A model generated the notes under the pieces. It had not been told where the DNA came from. It saw only the letters and a list, made by a program, of their open reading frames with translations, and ran no database searches. The position numbers and the translations under genes were made by a program. A stretch of 64,000 nucleotides of DNA, from the NCBI RefSeq assembly GCF_001625215.2, contig NC_030382.2, positions 47,395,364-47,459,363 of the forward strand, given 5' to 3'. The stretch is from Daucus carota subsp. sativus. Its lineage: Eukaryota > Streptophyta > Magnoliopsida > Apiales > Apiaceae. Positions 11,833 through 24,291 of the stretch are shown piece after piece. Numbering within the stretch: the stretch's first letter is position 1; each line of letters opens with the position of its first letter.

Positions 11833-12511
11833 GGTCTCATTTGTTAGCACAGGAATGGTAACAAATGACACCTGCTATTCAGATCATTTGTCAAACTAAT
11901 GCTTAGCTGGACGAAACAAAAATTTTACTGGACAACACTAAAATTTAGCTGAATTGCAGGAGCATAAAAAGCAAACTGGATGATCCAGGACAGTCTAGAG
12001 TGATGCCCATCAGTTTTTCTTTCCTTGGGCTCAGTTTAGAGCTTGAGCATTATTTTACTTTTTTCACTATTTCATTGTTTTTACTATTATTGATTCCATA
12101 AATATTACCCAATATTCTTTTCAAGAAAACTCTTTAATTCGAAAAAATATAATTTCTTTAAAATTTCATTTTAAATTAAATATATAAATATGTGATTTAT
12201 TTTTTCATTTTTACAACAAGTAATTTTAATCAAAAGAACCTCATAAATATTATCATGGAACTGTGTTATTTAATTTCGTTAAATCTTCTTACGAGAAAAT
12301 AATTATAACAAAGAATTTTAATTACAACATTGCAGAACTATTTATTCAATTTCTTAAAAAACATAATAATAATTAAATATCACATAATATATCTACATTA
12401 TCATTCAGAAACTTTTTATCAAACAATATTTATTCATTCAGCATTCAGAAATTTTTATCATCCAGAAATTTAATCATTCAGAAACTATCGTTCAGATTTA
12501 ACAAATGAGCC
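11833..12511. mobile_element. Possible PIF/Harbinger (Tourist-like) non-autonomous element
   Basis: The ends are inverted repeats: ggtctcatttgtta at the left and taacaaatgagcc at the right, next to ttta-type flanks that could hide a 3-bp TTA duplication. The right half contains five imperfect copies of cattcagaaa. No transposase is present. The class is inferred from terminus style only. Confidence 0.55.
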
Positions 12512-13511
12512 TTTAGTCAATACATTTATTTGTAAGGATTTGTTAAAACTGATATTTTTTTTATAATCAAAACACCCTACAACATGTGTTAGGAATAAAA
12601 TTGAAAAGCTTACGAAAATTTGTCCTATCAATGTAGAAAATAAAACGCAAAGTGGAAGACTGGTGAAGTAAGTGAAGTCTTTGCCGTTAGAGTCGCGCTG
12701 TAGTGACTTTGACATTGCATCGAACTTGTTCACCAATTTTCCGCTGTGCTTCTTCTTTTCCACTTGGCAAAACTTACGAAATTTTTATTGTATTAACAAT
12801 TCTACTTCTACAGGCCCCTCGTGTAAAAGATACGCCCGGAGGCCCCGGACCATTAGTGCAGCTATTATTACACTCAAAATTCTATTTGCAACGTTAATAC
12901 TCCTCGTCCCAGTATATGTCAAATATTTATTCAAAAAGAAATTAAAAAATATAGCACTAGCCCAGCTAGACTGAACGTAACTAGTCAACCTCCTGGATTT
13001 TTTTTATGGATAGTATTTCTTTGTATTCAGAAGGTTGCAATGTTCTTGAAATTAGAGCACAACAGACCAATAATGACAACATATAGATGCCGTTTGGAAG
13101 CAAATGTAAAAGACAAAAGACAAATACTGTACCTCTAAAAAGCAACATAAATTTAACCTCAAAAGAATACAGTAACCCAACTACATCTTTTACAACCCCG
13201 TCTTTCTATATTCATCATAACCAATACAGTGAAAATTTTATAAATACATAAATATCTTGCATCGGTGGACAAAATGTCTCGCCCTTTCCTCTGGATGGTA
13301 AATTTCCCAGGTATAGAAGACCTCAACAATTGAATTAACATGCTATAGTCAAGACTTCGTATCTTGCCATAAAACAGAGGCACTGAGAGTAATATCCGAC
13401 AATGGACATTTTCTTTAGCTCACCCGGACATCTGAACCGAGGGTATTTCCTTCCTTCGTAATGAACTTCTGTACCAGTACTGCGGGCTTCATCTCCGTAA
13501 GAAAAAAAAAT

Positions 13512-16500
13512 CTATGAATACCTACCGACGCGTGTAACTATATACTTGCCTTTTTCAAGGTCATATATTGTCTTCAACTGAGGTTTCCTCCACCTTGTTA
13601 TATAGCAGGTAGTAAATATCAACACAAGGAAGAAGATTGAAAAAGTAAGCCAAGCAGAAGAATCACTACTAACAATGTTAGCGATCCAACTTGAGTCCTC
13701 TACTGCCGAGTTGGTTGTGGCCTGCAAGATAAAAGCTCCCAGCGCCCAATCAAGAGGAATGTCACCAACCTGACTAGCGTATTCAATACTGATAAAAATA
13801 AAATGCCAATTAATATTTATATAAAAATGAATTATAAATGATTAAACACAGAAAAAAAAAAACTCAAACTCATATTGAGCAGTGAATTTATGTTCAGGTT
13901 AGAAGATAGTTAACACCTGTGATCATCCATAGAGACCTCCAGACTATCATGAAGAAGGGCCACAATATATGCTGAAGAGAAGCAAAACCGAAGCAGATCC
14001 TCATCTTCCAGTGTGGGGTGTTTCTGCTTTAATATTGACCAATCCTCTTGACAATATTCTTTACCAGCCATTGGTAGGTCAGACAGAAATGCTCTAGGTG
14101 CCAGCCCAAAGAACTAGTGAAGGGTGAAAATGTAAAAAAGTTAGACATTATTTGACGACAGGTAGCAAATTGTAAAACAGAAAAGTTCTCCCCCGAAATA
14201 ACCATACAAGAACTGATAAATGAAAAGGAAAACAGGCATCACCTTAGATGTATGGAAGAAATTTTCTGTGGCCAAAAATTTCCCTTTGAGCTTCGGTATA
14301 TATGTTGATCCAATAGAGCAGTGCTTGTAGGAACATTTCTCTACAGTTCATGTAAAAAGAAACTCCATTTTATTTAACAATAATTTATGGTTTCCATCAG
14401 GCAAAGTTGGACAAATTGTATAACATACCCCTTCCTTTCTGCAGCAGCTTCAACGAAGCAGATCTGCATTCTGAGAAGTTACCACTTGGATGCAGATCAG
14501 ATGAATACCTTCTATTTTCCAACATGGAACTAGGAGAGAGGCCTTCCGATAGCTCATGTTTATATCCTCGAGGGGTGCAAGGATCGACTTGTTTCTCCAT
14601 TGGAACAGATTTAGCAGCTACAGTGATGAATGTATATTAAAGAATACAATTAAATAATCAGCTGCAGAAATTTAAATACTCACACACCCAAGCATGTGCT
14701 TAGAGACAAACTCTCAACTTCTTTATAAACCAAGAGAAGAAGTGATTCAGGACAGCCGTTTTAACAGCCCAGAGAAACAAGGGAGCGGTATTAAAACACA
14801 CGCTGTATTGACTTGTAAAAATTAGTTATACACGAACGACCATCCAGCTGCTTAAACTCTATGACAAGACAATTTTACTTCATAAAATTATTTAATTAGG
14901 TATTAAACCTTTGGTGGACTGGGTCAGGCAGCGGTGTTCCCTCCCCCGATCCCCAAATCTAAACTAATTTCTCAACATTCATCATCAGGAAAACAGGATT
15001 TTTTTTTTCATATTATAAATAATAAATACTTTAAAGAAACTATGGACAAATAACAAACATGCTATATTATTAACAATTACTTTAACCTATTTGAGCCAAC
15101 ATTTAATCTAGAGTCCGTTTATATGAGCTTGAAATTATGGCTTAGGACTTTACCTGACTTAATGTAATAAGTTGGCAGTTTAAAATGTCTGTTTGGTTAA
15201 TTTTAAATTATTAATGATATATGAATTATTAAAAATGTAATAATAAAAAAAGTGATTTATGGATAACTTATGACTTGGGGGTAACTTTTATCAAAACAAA
15301 GTTAAAAAATATTAAGTCTAAAAAAATTACCTCAAACTAACTTCTGACTTTAAGTCAGTTTTCGACATGTTTATGATTTTAAGTCATTTTTGGCTTATTA
15401 CACAAACAAACATTTTTCAACTTAAAGTGAGAAACGGCTTTAAGGGTAAAACCCCTTAAAGCTCAGACAAACATGCTCTTAAAGATAAGTTAGATTTTTT
15501 AATTAAATTTTATTTTAACATAAAAACATCTAATTTTACAAAAAGGTTATAAGCTTTAGGGGTAGATATAATTAGACATATTGTATATAATATATATCAT
15601 TTTTTGGCTATTTATATATAATAATATTTATTATAAAAATCGCTCTAACCTCGTTGGATATTGTAATCGGAAATTGATATATTATTTTAAGATCAGAGAA
15701 GCGAGGAACCAGAACTACTACCCGCCCTCAACACATATTCACCGACTTTTTTAAAATTAATATATCCATTCGTATCCATGAAAATACCCAAACACCACCA
15801 CCTCCTCTCAAGACAGGGGAGATGGACATCCATACTTGCTGTTTCTCAAACTTCTCTGTAATCTTCAATCATAAATCTAGTGCACATAATACAGAAAAGA
15901 AATTACTTCTACCTACCTACTCTTAATTCTTTTGTAAGGAGCGAATCCTTTAGCAGGTTGAATGCTACATTCTGCAAAAAACACAATAGATAAATTTCAA
16001 AACATTCAAGATTTTTGGTATAAGTTTGCAAAGCGAAGATAAAGCAGATATAGAATCAACAATCTAGTTTGTAGATAATAATACTCCCTCCGTCCCCCTC
16101 AATTGTTTACATTGGAGGGGGACACGGAGACCAAGACAATGTATGAAAAATGAGTAAAGTTAGATGAAAAGTGGGTAAAGTGGTGGGACCCATCAATATT
16201 TAATAATAGATTTGAGATAGTGGAGGAAAGTAGTGGGTGTAATAGTAGTTTTTATTGTTAAATATGAGATAGTGGGGGAGGATAGTGGGTGTAATGATGG
16301 AAAAAACTTACTATTTATGGTAATGTAAAGAAATGAGAGGGACATCCCAAAATAGTAACTGTAAAGAAATGAGAGGGACAGAGGGAGTACCTACACAAAT
16401 TTCAATACAGGCAGATATAAATAAATCAAATTTCTGATGCTACCTGGCCATAATGTAGCAAACTGTGGCTGTATAGATTGTAACTGGAATTCCCAAATTT

Positions 16501-18027
16501 AACTATGCGTGAGAACTCAGGAGGTACTGGATCACTCGAAACAAAGGTTACCTGCAATAGATACACTCATGGATTTATTCATAATCAGATAATGCATTCA
16601 GGGTATAGGCCTAATGACTTGCGCATGAAAGAATTAGTGGTCACCCTGGTATCTATTATTCAACATAGTTACTTGGGAAAAAGTCAAACTAGAAGGCACA
16701 AAATGAATTTGATGGCTTTTCAAGTTCAGTAAAAAAGAAACAGAGTTCCACAATACTGAGTTACTGACAGACCAATTCTTATGTTAATATATGATCATTG
16801 AAATATCTAATATATTAAAATGGAGAAATTAAGACCGACTAGCCAGACCAGAAATGCACCTGAGCAGAGGCACCACCAAGTTCGATGATTCCAGTTGTTT
16901 GCTCAGGATGACCACCAAGACTACCACGAGCATAATTAGCAACAACCCAAGCATATAGTCCCTCGTCAGAACCTAAAATGAAAGATTAGAATTTAGGCCT
17001 CGATCTTCAATTATTATCCCCATAATAGATGTGCATAATACGTCATATCTACCAGATGTACAAAATTGAGCTATAGGTATTTGGCAAACAAGTATACACT
17101 TAACAGTAGTAGCATTGCCCAATTCAGATTTTAAAAAAGTTGTGCTTTTGTATGGATTACCAATTTTTTTTTTTTTTTTGATTGCCATTAGCTTTTGTAA
17201 AATTTGGACAGAAAATATCACAAGATCAAGGGTGCTAGACACACTTCAAAACACCAATCTTTAACTCAAGCTTAGAAATTTATAGTTAGTGCACATAACA
17301 CTGTAAAATTACACAACATTTTAAATTCCTTCATTACGCAATAATTCCCAAGTTGTAACGCTAGCAAATCAATAAACGATAAAAAAAATATACCGACAAA
17401 TGCATAACCAACCCACATTACTATACCTGAAATGACAGAAGCCCAGTTATCACTAAATTTGAACCCTGAAAGCCTCAAAACCTTCCGACAAGCCTCCAAG
17501 ATCTCCTCCTGAACATGACCATCTACCAACCTCAATCCAGCAGTAGCCATCAACCGAATTTCAGTCTTCCCCCAGTATTCCTTGGGCACTCTCTTCCTGG
17601 CAAATTCCACCAGCTCATTCATCGACCCACCCACCTTCTCCGGATCATCAGCAAACGCAGACAACCCAGGCATTACACGCATCGAAACCAACCCATCATT
17701 CCCAAAATCAAACTCAGGAACCCCATTCTTGACCCAATACTCAAAAACATGAATCCGAGTCCCTGTACTTCCCCCATCAATCAAAACCCTAAAATTCTTT
17801 TGACCCGCAATTCTAGACCCAGAGAACAAGAAATACAACAATGTAAAACTAATCAAAACCACAGAAAACAAAAAAAGTTTGGATCTTGGGCCGTTCTTGT
17901 TATTGACTTGGGCTCGAGAAAACAGATTTGGGGATCGATTGATGGGACGGTACTTGAGAGAATCCATTGAGTCTTTTTCAGCGACAGGTGGATCATCGAC
18001 GACTGGCTTAGCATTCAATCGTCGCAT
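13512..18027 (-). CDS. Membrane apyrase (GDA1/CD39 nucleoside phosphatase), APY6-like
   Basis: Eight exons on the minus strand: 18027-17427, 16972-16860, 16551-16444, 15971-15917, 14617-14429, 14340-14243, 14113-13917, 13788-13512; 1638 nt, 545 residues, all GT-AG and in phase. Apyrase conserved regions are visible: ACR1 IDGGSTGTRIHVF (about 83-96), ACR2 MATAGLRL (160-167), ACR3 EGLYAWVVANYARG (204-217), ACR4 GIIELGGASAQ (228-238) and a late GDIPLDWALGAFI block near 462. A hydrophobic segment at 51-69 and another at about 499-520 predict a type with both termini anchored and the catalytic domain in the Golgi/ER lumen or outside the cell, as in plant APY6-like enzymes. The enzyme hydrolyses nucleoside tri- and/or diphosphates. 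Exon 5 encodes the VDPCTPRGY motif. The upstream TTG-in-frame codon was not used; the ATG at 18027 is the start. Two introns carry MITEs. Confidence 0.93.
15111..15480. mobile_element. MITE in intron 4 of the apyrase gene (hAT-like termini)
   Basis: Left end agagtccgtttatatgagct and right end (reverse complement) agagcatgtttgtctgagct are clear terminal inverted repeats. Flanks share only ttaa, so the target duplication is eroded and the superfamily is a guess from terminus style. Confidence 0.65.
16084..16387. mobile_element. Stowaway-type MITE in intron 3 of the apyrase gene
   Basis: Starts ctccctccgtccccctc, ends gagagggacagagggag, flanked by TA on both sides. Same family as 11055-11465. 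A sub-block (gatagtgg(a/g)gga(a/g)gatagtgggtgtaat type) is repeated inside. Confidence 0.9.
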
Positions 18028-19883
18028 CAAAAGAATTCAAACAATAAAGAACCATATGAAGAGATAGCAATAGATATAAGATATGTATGTATATGCGTAT
18101 ATATTATTAAAGCAGCAATTGAAAATTGAAAAAGATAGTATCTTTGAAATGGGTTTTGATCGGAGAACGAGAGGGCTGTCGGAGAAAGTTTTGCCCTCTC
18201 TTTCTCTTGATTTTCTTGCGGATGGTTTGGAGACAAGTGATGATGAAGATGATTATTAATTTTATTATTATTGTTTAATTGGTTTTTTTTTTTTAATTAT
18301 TTTCTTATTCTATTCGATGGTGTTCAATGCCGTTTTAACTTTTAATCGAGATCTTTAAAGAATTCATTTTTTCTCCGTATATTCAACTCAGACTTGAAAA
18401 CCGGTATTAGAAACTGGATAATTATTGAAAAATTAAACTATCATGAATAAAAAGGTGATATTTAATAAAAAATTAATTATATCTAAAAATTGATGATTTC
18501 ATTTGATATATTAAAATGCGATGATACTTTTAATAGCAATGAGTTATTTATATTTATAAAATAATGGATGTTGTGATTTGATTCGGTATATTTGAAATTT
18601 GACCATAATCTATAAAAGAAAAAACAAAGTCTTTATTTTATAATATAACTGATTCTTAAAAATTTTGAAAAATTATTTTTGCCATACATGATGAATCTCC
18701 TGGTGAAAGGGAGTCCACAACCGGGCAAAAAGGAAGTGATATACTCCCCAATCCTAACTTATGACCCTTTTGGAAATCATGATTTAATTATTTGATTAAA
18801 TAATTTGTTTAGAAAGTTAGATTTCAATTTTATGAAATCCAAACATTCAAATTTCAATATAAATCTGAGAATTTGAAATGACAACTCACATCCTGTCATT
18901 TAAACCTCCATCCTTTGAAATGAAATTCATATTTTTAAACGCCCCCTTGCAGATTTTCAACAAGATTTTCATCGGTATTTATTGGTAACAAATTCCAATT
19001 TCTTTTTTTTTTTTCTTCTCATTTTCTTGTTTGAAATCCTATTTTCCTTCAATAATTTTTTCAATTTATTTGGATTTTGTTAGTCTCTCGTTTTTGTGAG
19101 AGTTTGTTTTGCTTTGATTTAGTTTGAAATTCTCTGAAATTATAGATCGACATGATTTTCAAGAATTTGATTCAGATTTGAAAGTTATTATAAAATTGTA
19201 TTTACGATCAATTGTTCAAAACAGTTAAGTGAAAATTACTCGGATGAAATAAATATATAAATTCAAATCACCTTCAAATTATGATTGTTTTTTAAAGAAT
19301 GAAGAATTCAGTAGCAACATTTTTCTGTTTCGACCCTATTATTATATAGGAGAAAAATCAAACACGTATTCTTTTCCGTATCTTTTTCCAGTGTTAGTGG
19401 GCTGGTGGCTGCTTTAGCTTTTTTCACGGGCCATGACTTTGGTTCAGGTTTCTATGGGCTCAGGCTTTCAGCAGGCCTTAATCTGTTCCCTTGGGCGATC
19501 TAAAAGGGAGAATATGCCCAGTCGGCCTCAGTGCATAAAGTAACAGAGATGCGTCTACGGGCCCTTGGACTATCCTCCTACCGTCCGTATTAGCAAGTTG
19601 TAACAGCCTAACAGGAGATGATGCGACAATTTCGCCTTTCATTTTTCGAGGTTAAATACATTTTTATGCAATAAAAATTACATATATATTATTTTGTCAA
19701 AATATTATATATCTATTTTAAAATTAGTTTTAACGAACATATGTCCCCGAAAGTTTTTCGCATCCAAACAACAATATGGAAAACCAAAATGTCACTGTAG
19801 AGTCTAAATATTTTATCACCTTTAGGCTTTATGTTAACATAGAAAAGCAAAGCAATTGCTTCAAACAACTCACTCACAATTTT

Positions 19884-19953
19884 CCAAGATTGCGAATTTC
19901 AGCTACTTTATATTATTTCCAAGATTGCGAAATTCAGCTACTTTATATTATTT
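19884..19953. repeat. 35-bp tandem duplication
   Basis: Two units starting at 19884 and 19919, both ccaagattgcgaa(a/t)ttcag followed by ctactttatattattt, differing at a single position. Confidence 0.9.
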
Positions 19954-20864
19954 GGGGAGTTGCAATATAATAAAGTAATGCTACTTTTGAAAATTTGGAG
20001 TAGAAAGTGTGTGTTAGTGACTCTGCTTGCACCGGCACTCTCATCTTATTGTCTTATTGATCACATAATTTCTCATCTATCAAATTTTGCAAAAGTTGAA
20101 CCGCACTAATTTATTTATTTATTCATTCATGTTTTATTTTGATATGCACGAGAATTATTATTGCTCAAATCAGAACTAAAGTAGTACTGGTATTGTTTCT
20201 CAACTTGTGTGGAATGTGGATAGCATGAATTTTAATAATCCTCGCTTTACAACTTTAATGTTGTTTTCCATCTTTTGTGGATAATACAGGTAAAAGTTTT
20301 GGAATCAAAAATCTCCTTGGGAGACTCAGTTTGATATGTCATCCGTCACTCCATTCTCCCACTTACGAGAATTTCTGCAATTTTGGATTAGCAAAATGGA
20401 TGCAAGGGATGCATGCACCATATTTATGAACAAATTTCATGTTGAAATATATGTAAAAAATTCAATATTTCATCTTAACAAGAACTCCTACTATTTTCGG
20501 AAAAAAAACACGGGTTTTACTTTTACACAAATATAAAACTAGCTAGCTAGGGACGGCCAAGATAAATTATTGATATTATTCTTAGTATATTTAATATTTA
20601 TTTAAAATATAATTTATCTTATTAATTATATAATAGAGTTTATTAATATACTTTATATTGTTCATAATAATATTTATGAAGATTAATATTTAATTTAAAC
20701 AGAGAATCATTTTTAAATCATTATTATTATATTTATTGATTCTCTTCTAATTATTCTAAGATTCAAATTTATATGATTTAGATAACCAACCAACCAAGTA
20801 TAACTTATAATAAGTTAATATCATAATAATATAAATATTAATACAAATTTTCCATAACATAATA

Positions 20865-21098
20865 CTCCCTCTGTTTTTTTATATATGACGTTTGACTTTT
20901 TGGCACACACTTTTAAGTGCTTTGACCGGGTAGTTAAAAGTATTATTTTTGAATTTTTTTTTTCTGAATAAAAATATGTAATCAAAATTTTAATTCACAA
21001 AAAAAATCAGTTAAAAATAATAAGTTTTACTACCCGGTCAACCCACCTAAAGACACGTGCACAAGTCAAAAGTGTCATATAAAAAAAAACAGAGGGAG
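20865..21098. mobile_element. Stowaway-type MITE, palindromic
   Basis: Starts ctccctctgttttttt, ends aaaaaaacagagggag, with TA on each side. The arms (acgtttgactttttggcaca; agtgctttgaccgggtagtt) match each other in inverted order around an AT-rich loop. Related to 5143-5353. Confidence 0.88.
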
Positions 21099-21375
21099 TA
21101 ATATTTTCAATTAGCTAGTCCTTTTATATTCATGGTCAAACTAGTAATCATTTGAAATATTTTTAAGCGGCAGTTCAAACAAGCATAACACAGGTGCTGC
21201 GTGCATGTGTGGTCAATGTTTGCCACAATGTTATAGCACCTTCCTAAGTACTAGTAATTTACTTATGTAGTTTGTGAGAAAAGTTAGTGTTTGATGATGA
21301 ACTCAAGGCCTACAATAATTCAACAGAAACGTTTCTTCCAATAGTTGTTGCCTTCTCCCCTTGAATAAAAAACTA

Positions 21376-21610
21376 CTCCCTCCGTCCCACAATACATGTC
21401 GCTTTGACTTTTTTCACGTAATTTGAGGTGCAAATAAAACATATGTCTATATATTATTTTTCAAATTTTTTTTTTCTGAATAAAAATATGGATGTTATAC
21501 TTTTATTCAGAAAAAAAAAATTTGAAAAATAATGTATAGAAGTATGTTTTATTTGCACATCAAATTACGTGCAAAAAGTCAAAAGGACATGTATTGTGGG
21601 ACGGAGGGAG
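21376..21610. mobile_element. Stowaway-type MITE, near-perfect long hairpin
   Basis: Starts ctccctccgtcccacaatac, ends gtattgtgggacggagggag, TA on each side. The arms, about 105 bp each, are almost fully complementary around gaataaaaatatggatgtta, so the transcript could fold into one long hairpin. It is the best preserved element in the window and probably young. Confidence 0.92.
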
Positions 21611-22788
21611 TAATAAATAATTTTCCGAAACATTCAGCTGCGTACAAAAATTCTTCAACTCAACAAGATCGTCTAACCTTTTTCTTAATTACACGCCTAC
21701 AAATATATATTGTGTGCAGCCGTACGTATATATGTGAGTGTTAACTGTAAGCACTAAGCATTCTCCCGAAATTCACAAGTCACATGCATATGTAAACTTT
21801 CGGTTACGTGTTACAAATCTGGCTCCAACCAGAAAAACTGGGAAGTGGTTGTGTAGCTTTCATAGTTTTTTTACGTCTCGCAGACTCAAGGCTTGTCTTA
21901 AGTACTCGACAACAAGTTTTAGCTGCAAAAAGGATGTATTTGTGTCTGCAATACATTAAGATCTGCCTCTCTTTTTATTTCAGGAAGCTTAACCGCATAA
22001 AACTCAATATTTAGACACTCGTGTCTTTATATATTCCAAAAGTTTGAAATCTGGGATATGTCGATATTGACAGAATTAGGATGTTAAAAAATTCGGGCCA
22101 AAATGATTTAATTCATAAGCGTTTATGTTAATAAGGTTTTTTTTATTTAACATGGACTGAAAGTACTGATTTCTTAGAAATACGGTAATTGTATATAAGT
22201 TGTAATGTTGGTTGAAAACAATTGTTTTTCACGTATTGCACTGTATTTTTGAAAATAAATACATAACTCCGATATTTCTGAAGAAACGCACTTTTTAAAA
22301 CATAGAAGAATTCTTTAAGGCAAATGTTTAATACTTCTACAAAGAGAGTAGAGGACTTTATTGATGCTAGTATCGTAAACAATTGTAGTTATCATGTTAA
22401 TGGTGGATAAAATAAATGTTTGTAGGCTCGAAACCTAAAGTTAATGGTTCTTTTTTTTGTTCTTCTGTTGAGGGTTTGGTATTGTAAAGTTAGCACATTA
22501 AAAACTTTAACTTGCTCCAGAGCTTGTTTGAGTGGATTTGGACTTGAAACAAGATTTGCATTGTAATGTACATGTCAATCCATTAATCTAAAATTGACAA
22601 TTATATTTACTTCTGATCTTGTCTGTTAAACTTGAATGGTTATCTACTCATACTCACAATCTGCTTTCCAGAACCAAGAATACACATGACCTCAGTATTT
22701 TCATCCATTTTATCTCATGGAAAGTGATGAACATACGTGTATCAATTGTCCACTAAACCCATGTCCCATATATAAGTGCATGTCTCCC

Positions 22789-22796
22789 TATAAATA
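22789..22796 (+). promoter_or_regulatory. TATA box of the first AVT1 gene
   Basis: tataaata lies 42 bp before the ATG at 22838, inside ctccctataaataagcc. The second AVT1 copy does not share this upstream sequence. Confidence 0.7.
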
Positions 22797-22837
22797 AGCC
22801 AACATGCTGGTTCTATTCAGCAGTTGAAGTAAGAAAG

Positions 22838-24291
22838 ATGGAGGCTTTGAGTGTGGACACAGTAGAGAGCCAAAACAACATCTCAGCTGCAGAGGAAAAA
22901 TGCCAGGGCACTAGCTTCCCCAGGACTTGCTTCAATGGACTAAATGCTCTCTCAGGTTTTTTTCCCTGTCTTTATTTCGCCTCGTAAATATTCAAATTTC
23001 ATTCATGTGCATGATATACTGATATAGTTCTTGTTTCATCAGGTGTAGGGATATTATCAATTCCATATGCACTTTCTCAAGGAGGGTGGCTATCCTTAAT
23101 CATCCTTTTCGTCATAGCACTTCTGTGTTTTTATACCGGACTGCTTCTGCGTCGCTGTATGGATTCCAATCCTATCATCAAAACTTACCCTGATATTGGA
23201 GAAGTGGCCTTTGGAAGCACCGGAAGGGCTCTGATATCAACTTTTATGTATCTTGAATTGTACTTTGTTGCCGTAGAGTTTCTCATTTTAGAAGGTGATA
23301 ACTTACATAAGCTATTTCCGGATGTAAATTTTCACATTGCTGGAATAAGTATTCCAGGAAAGCAAGGCTTTGTTTTACTAACAGCTTTATTAGTATTGCC
23401 TACAACCTGGCTAAGGAGTCTGGGATTGTTGGCTTATATTTCTGCTGGGGGTGTGTTGGCTTCTATTGTTCTGGTTTTCTCTGTTTTCTGGGTGGGTGCA
23501 TTTGATGGCGTGGGATTCGACGAAAAAGGAAGCCTTTGGAATTGGAATGGCCTGGCTACTGCTATAAGCCTGTATACCTTTTGTTATTGTGGACATGCAG
23601 TGTTTCCCACCCTCTGCAATTCAATGAAAAATCGCGCTCAATTTCCCAAGGTAACGTACTTTTTTCTTTTTACCTGTTACATTAATTCGAATCATATGCA
23701 ACATCATTGGATGAGATGAACCATACACAACTTTAAATTTGACTTATGATTATGTGACTCCCACTGCAGGTGCTATTGGTCTGTTTTGTTCTAAGCACCA
23801 TTAGTTATGGTTCAATGGCAGTTCTAGGCTACTTGATGTATGATGGAAATTTGATGTCTCAAGTGACTCTGAATCTTCCCACTAAAAAAATAAGTACAAA
23901 AGTTGCAATATATACGACGCTCATCAACCCCATCACCAAGTACGCCATCATTGTGTCTCCGATTAACACAGCTATTGAGGCCACATTTCCTTTACAAAAA
24001 AGCCGTTCAATAAGCCTCATCATCAGGACAGTTGTGGTGTGCAGTACTGTTCTGGTGGCACTAGCCATACCATTTTTCGGGTATGTGATGGCGTTTACTG
24101 GTGCATTTTTAGGCACAAGTGTTTCGATGTTGTTCCCGTCCATCTTCTACCTGAAGATCAACAAAGCTGCTAGGAAGTTTGGGGTTGAGTTGGTGATCAT
24201 CATCTTGATATTAGTGGTGGGGGCATCAGTAGCTGTAGTGGGTACTTATACTTCTTTGTGTGATATTGCTAGGCATGCACATTCAAATTAA
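22838..24291 (+). CDS. AVT1-type vacuolar amino acid transporter, copy A
   Basis: Three exons: 22838-22955, 23043-23650, 23770-24291; 1248 nt, 415 residues, GT-AG introns in phase. The sequence SFPRTCFNGLNALSGVGILS at the exon 1/2 junction, GGWLSLIILF, LLLRRCMD, TYPDIGEVAFG and FYLKINKAARKFG are typical of the AAAP/APC superfamily AVT1 group (AVT1I/J-like, with a short N terminus). The family has about 11 membrane spans and exports or imports neutral amino acids across the vacuolar membrane using the proton gradient. Substrate cannot be read from sequence. It is one half of a tandem pair with the gene at 27621; I count roughly 30 residue differences by eye, so about 92 percent identity. Confidence 0.93.

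Larger units (their letters stand above)
10946..13511. other. Intergenic region between RING-CH promoter and apyrase 3' end
   Basis: Holds a Stowaway-type element with a nested insertion (11055-11465), a possible Tourist-like element (11833-12511) and the 3' flank of the apyrase gene (12990-13511). Between 12660 and 12765 a minus-strand open stretch reads like protein (KHSGKLVNKFDAMSK) but I could not place it in a family and it has no clear gene around it. Confidence 0.6.
18028..22837. other. Intergenic region between apyrase and the first AVT1 gene
   Basis: The first 200 bp hold the apyrase 5' leader and promoter (divergent to the transporter). The rest is AT-rich without credible genes. 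Two Stowaway-type elements (20865-21098, 21376-21610) and a 35-bp tandem duplication (19884-19953) are listed separately. A GC-richer island at about 19385-19640 contains no recognisable coding or RNA feature. Confidence 0.6.

Noticed and set aside
17515-17970. 151-codon plus-strand ORF opposite apyrase exon 1
   Set aside because: Composition is Pro/His/Asn-rich as expected from the antisense of a coding exon; the apyrase motifs are on the other strand.
23411-24143. Long minus-strand ORFs inside the AVT1 exons (also 28186-28963)
   Set aside because: They are antisense shadows of the transporter exons; they recur in both copies only because the coding sequence is duplicated.
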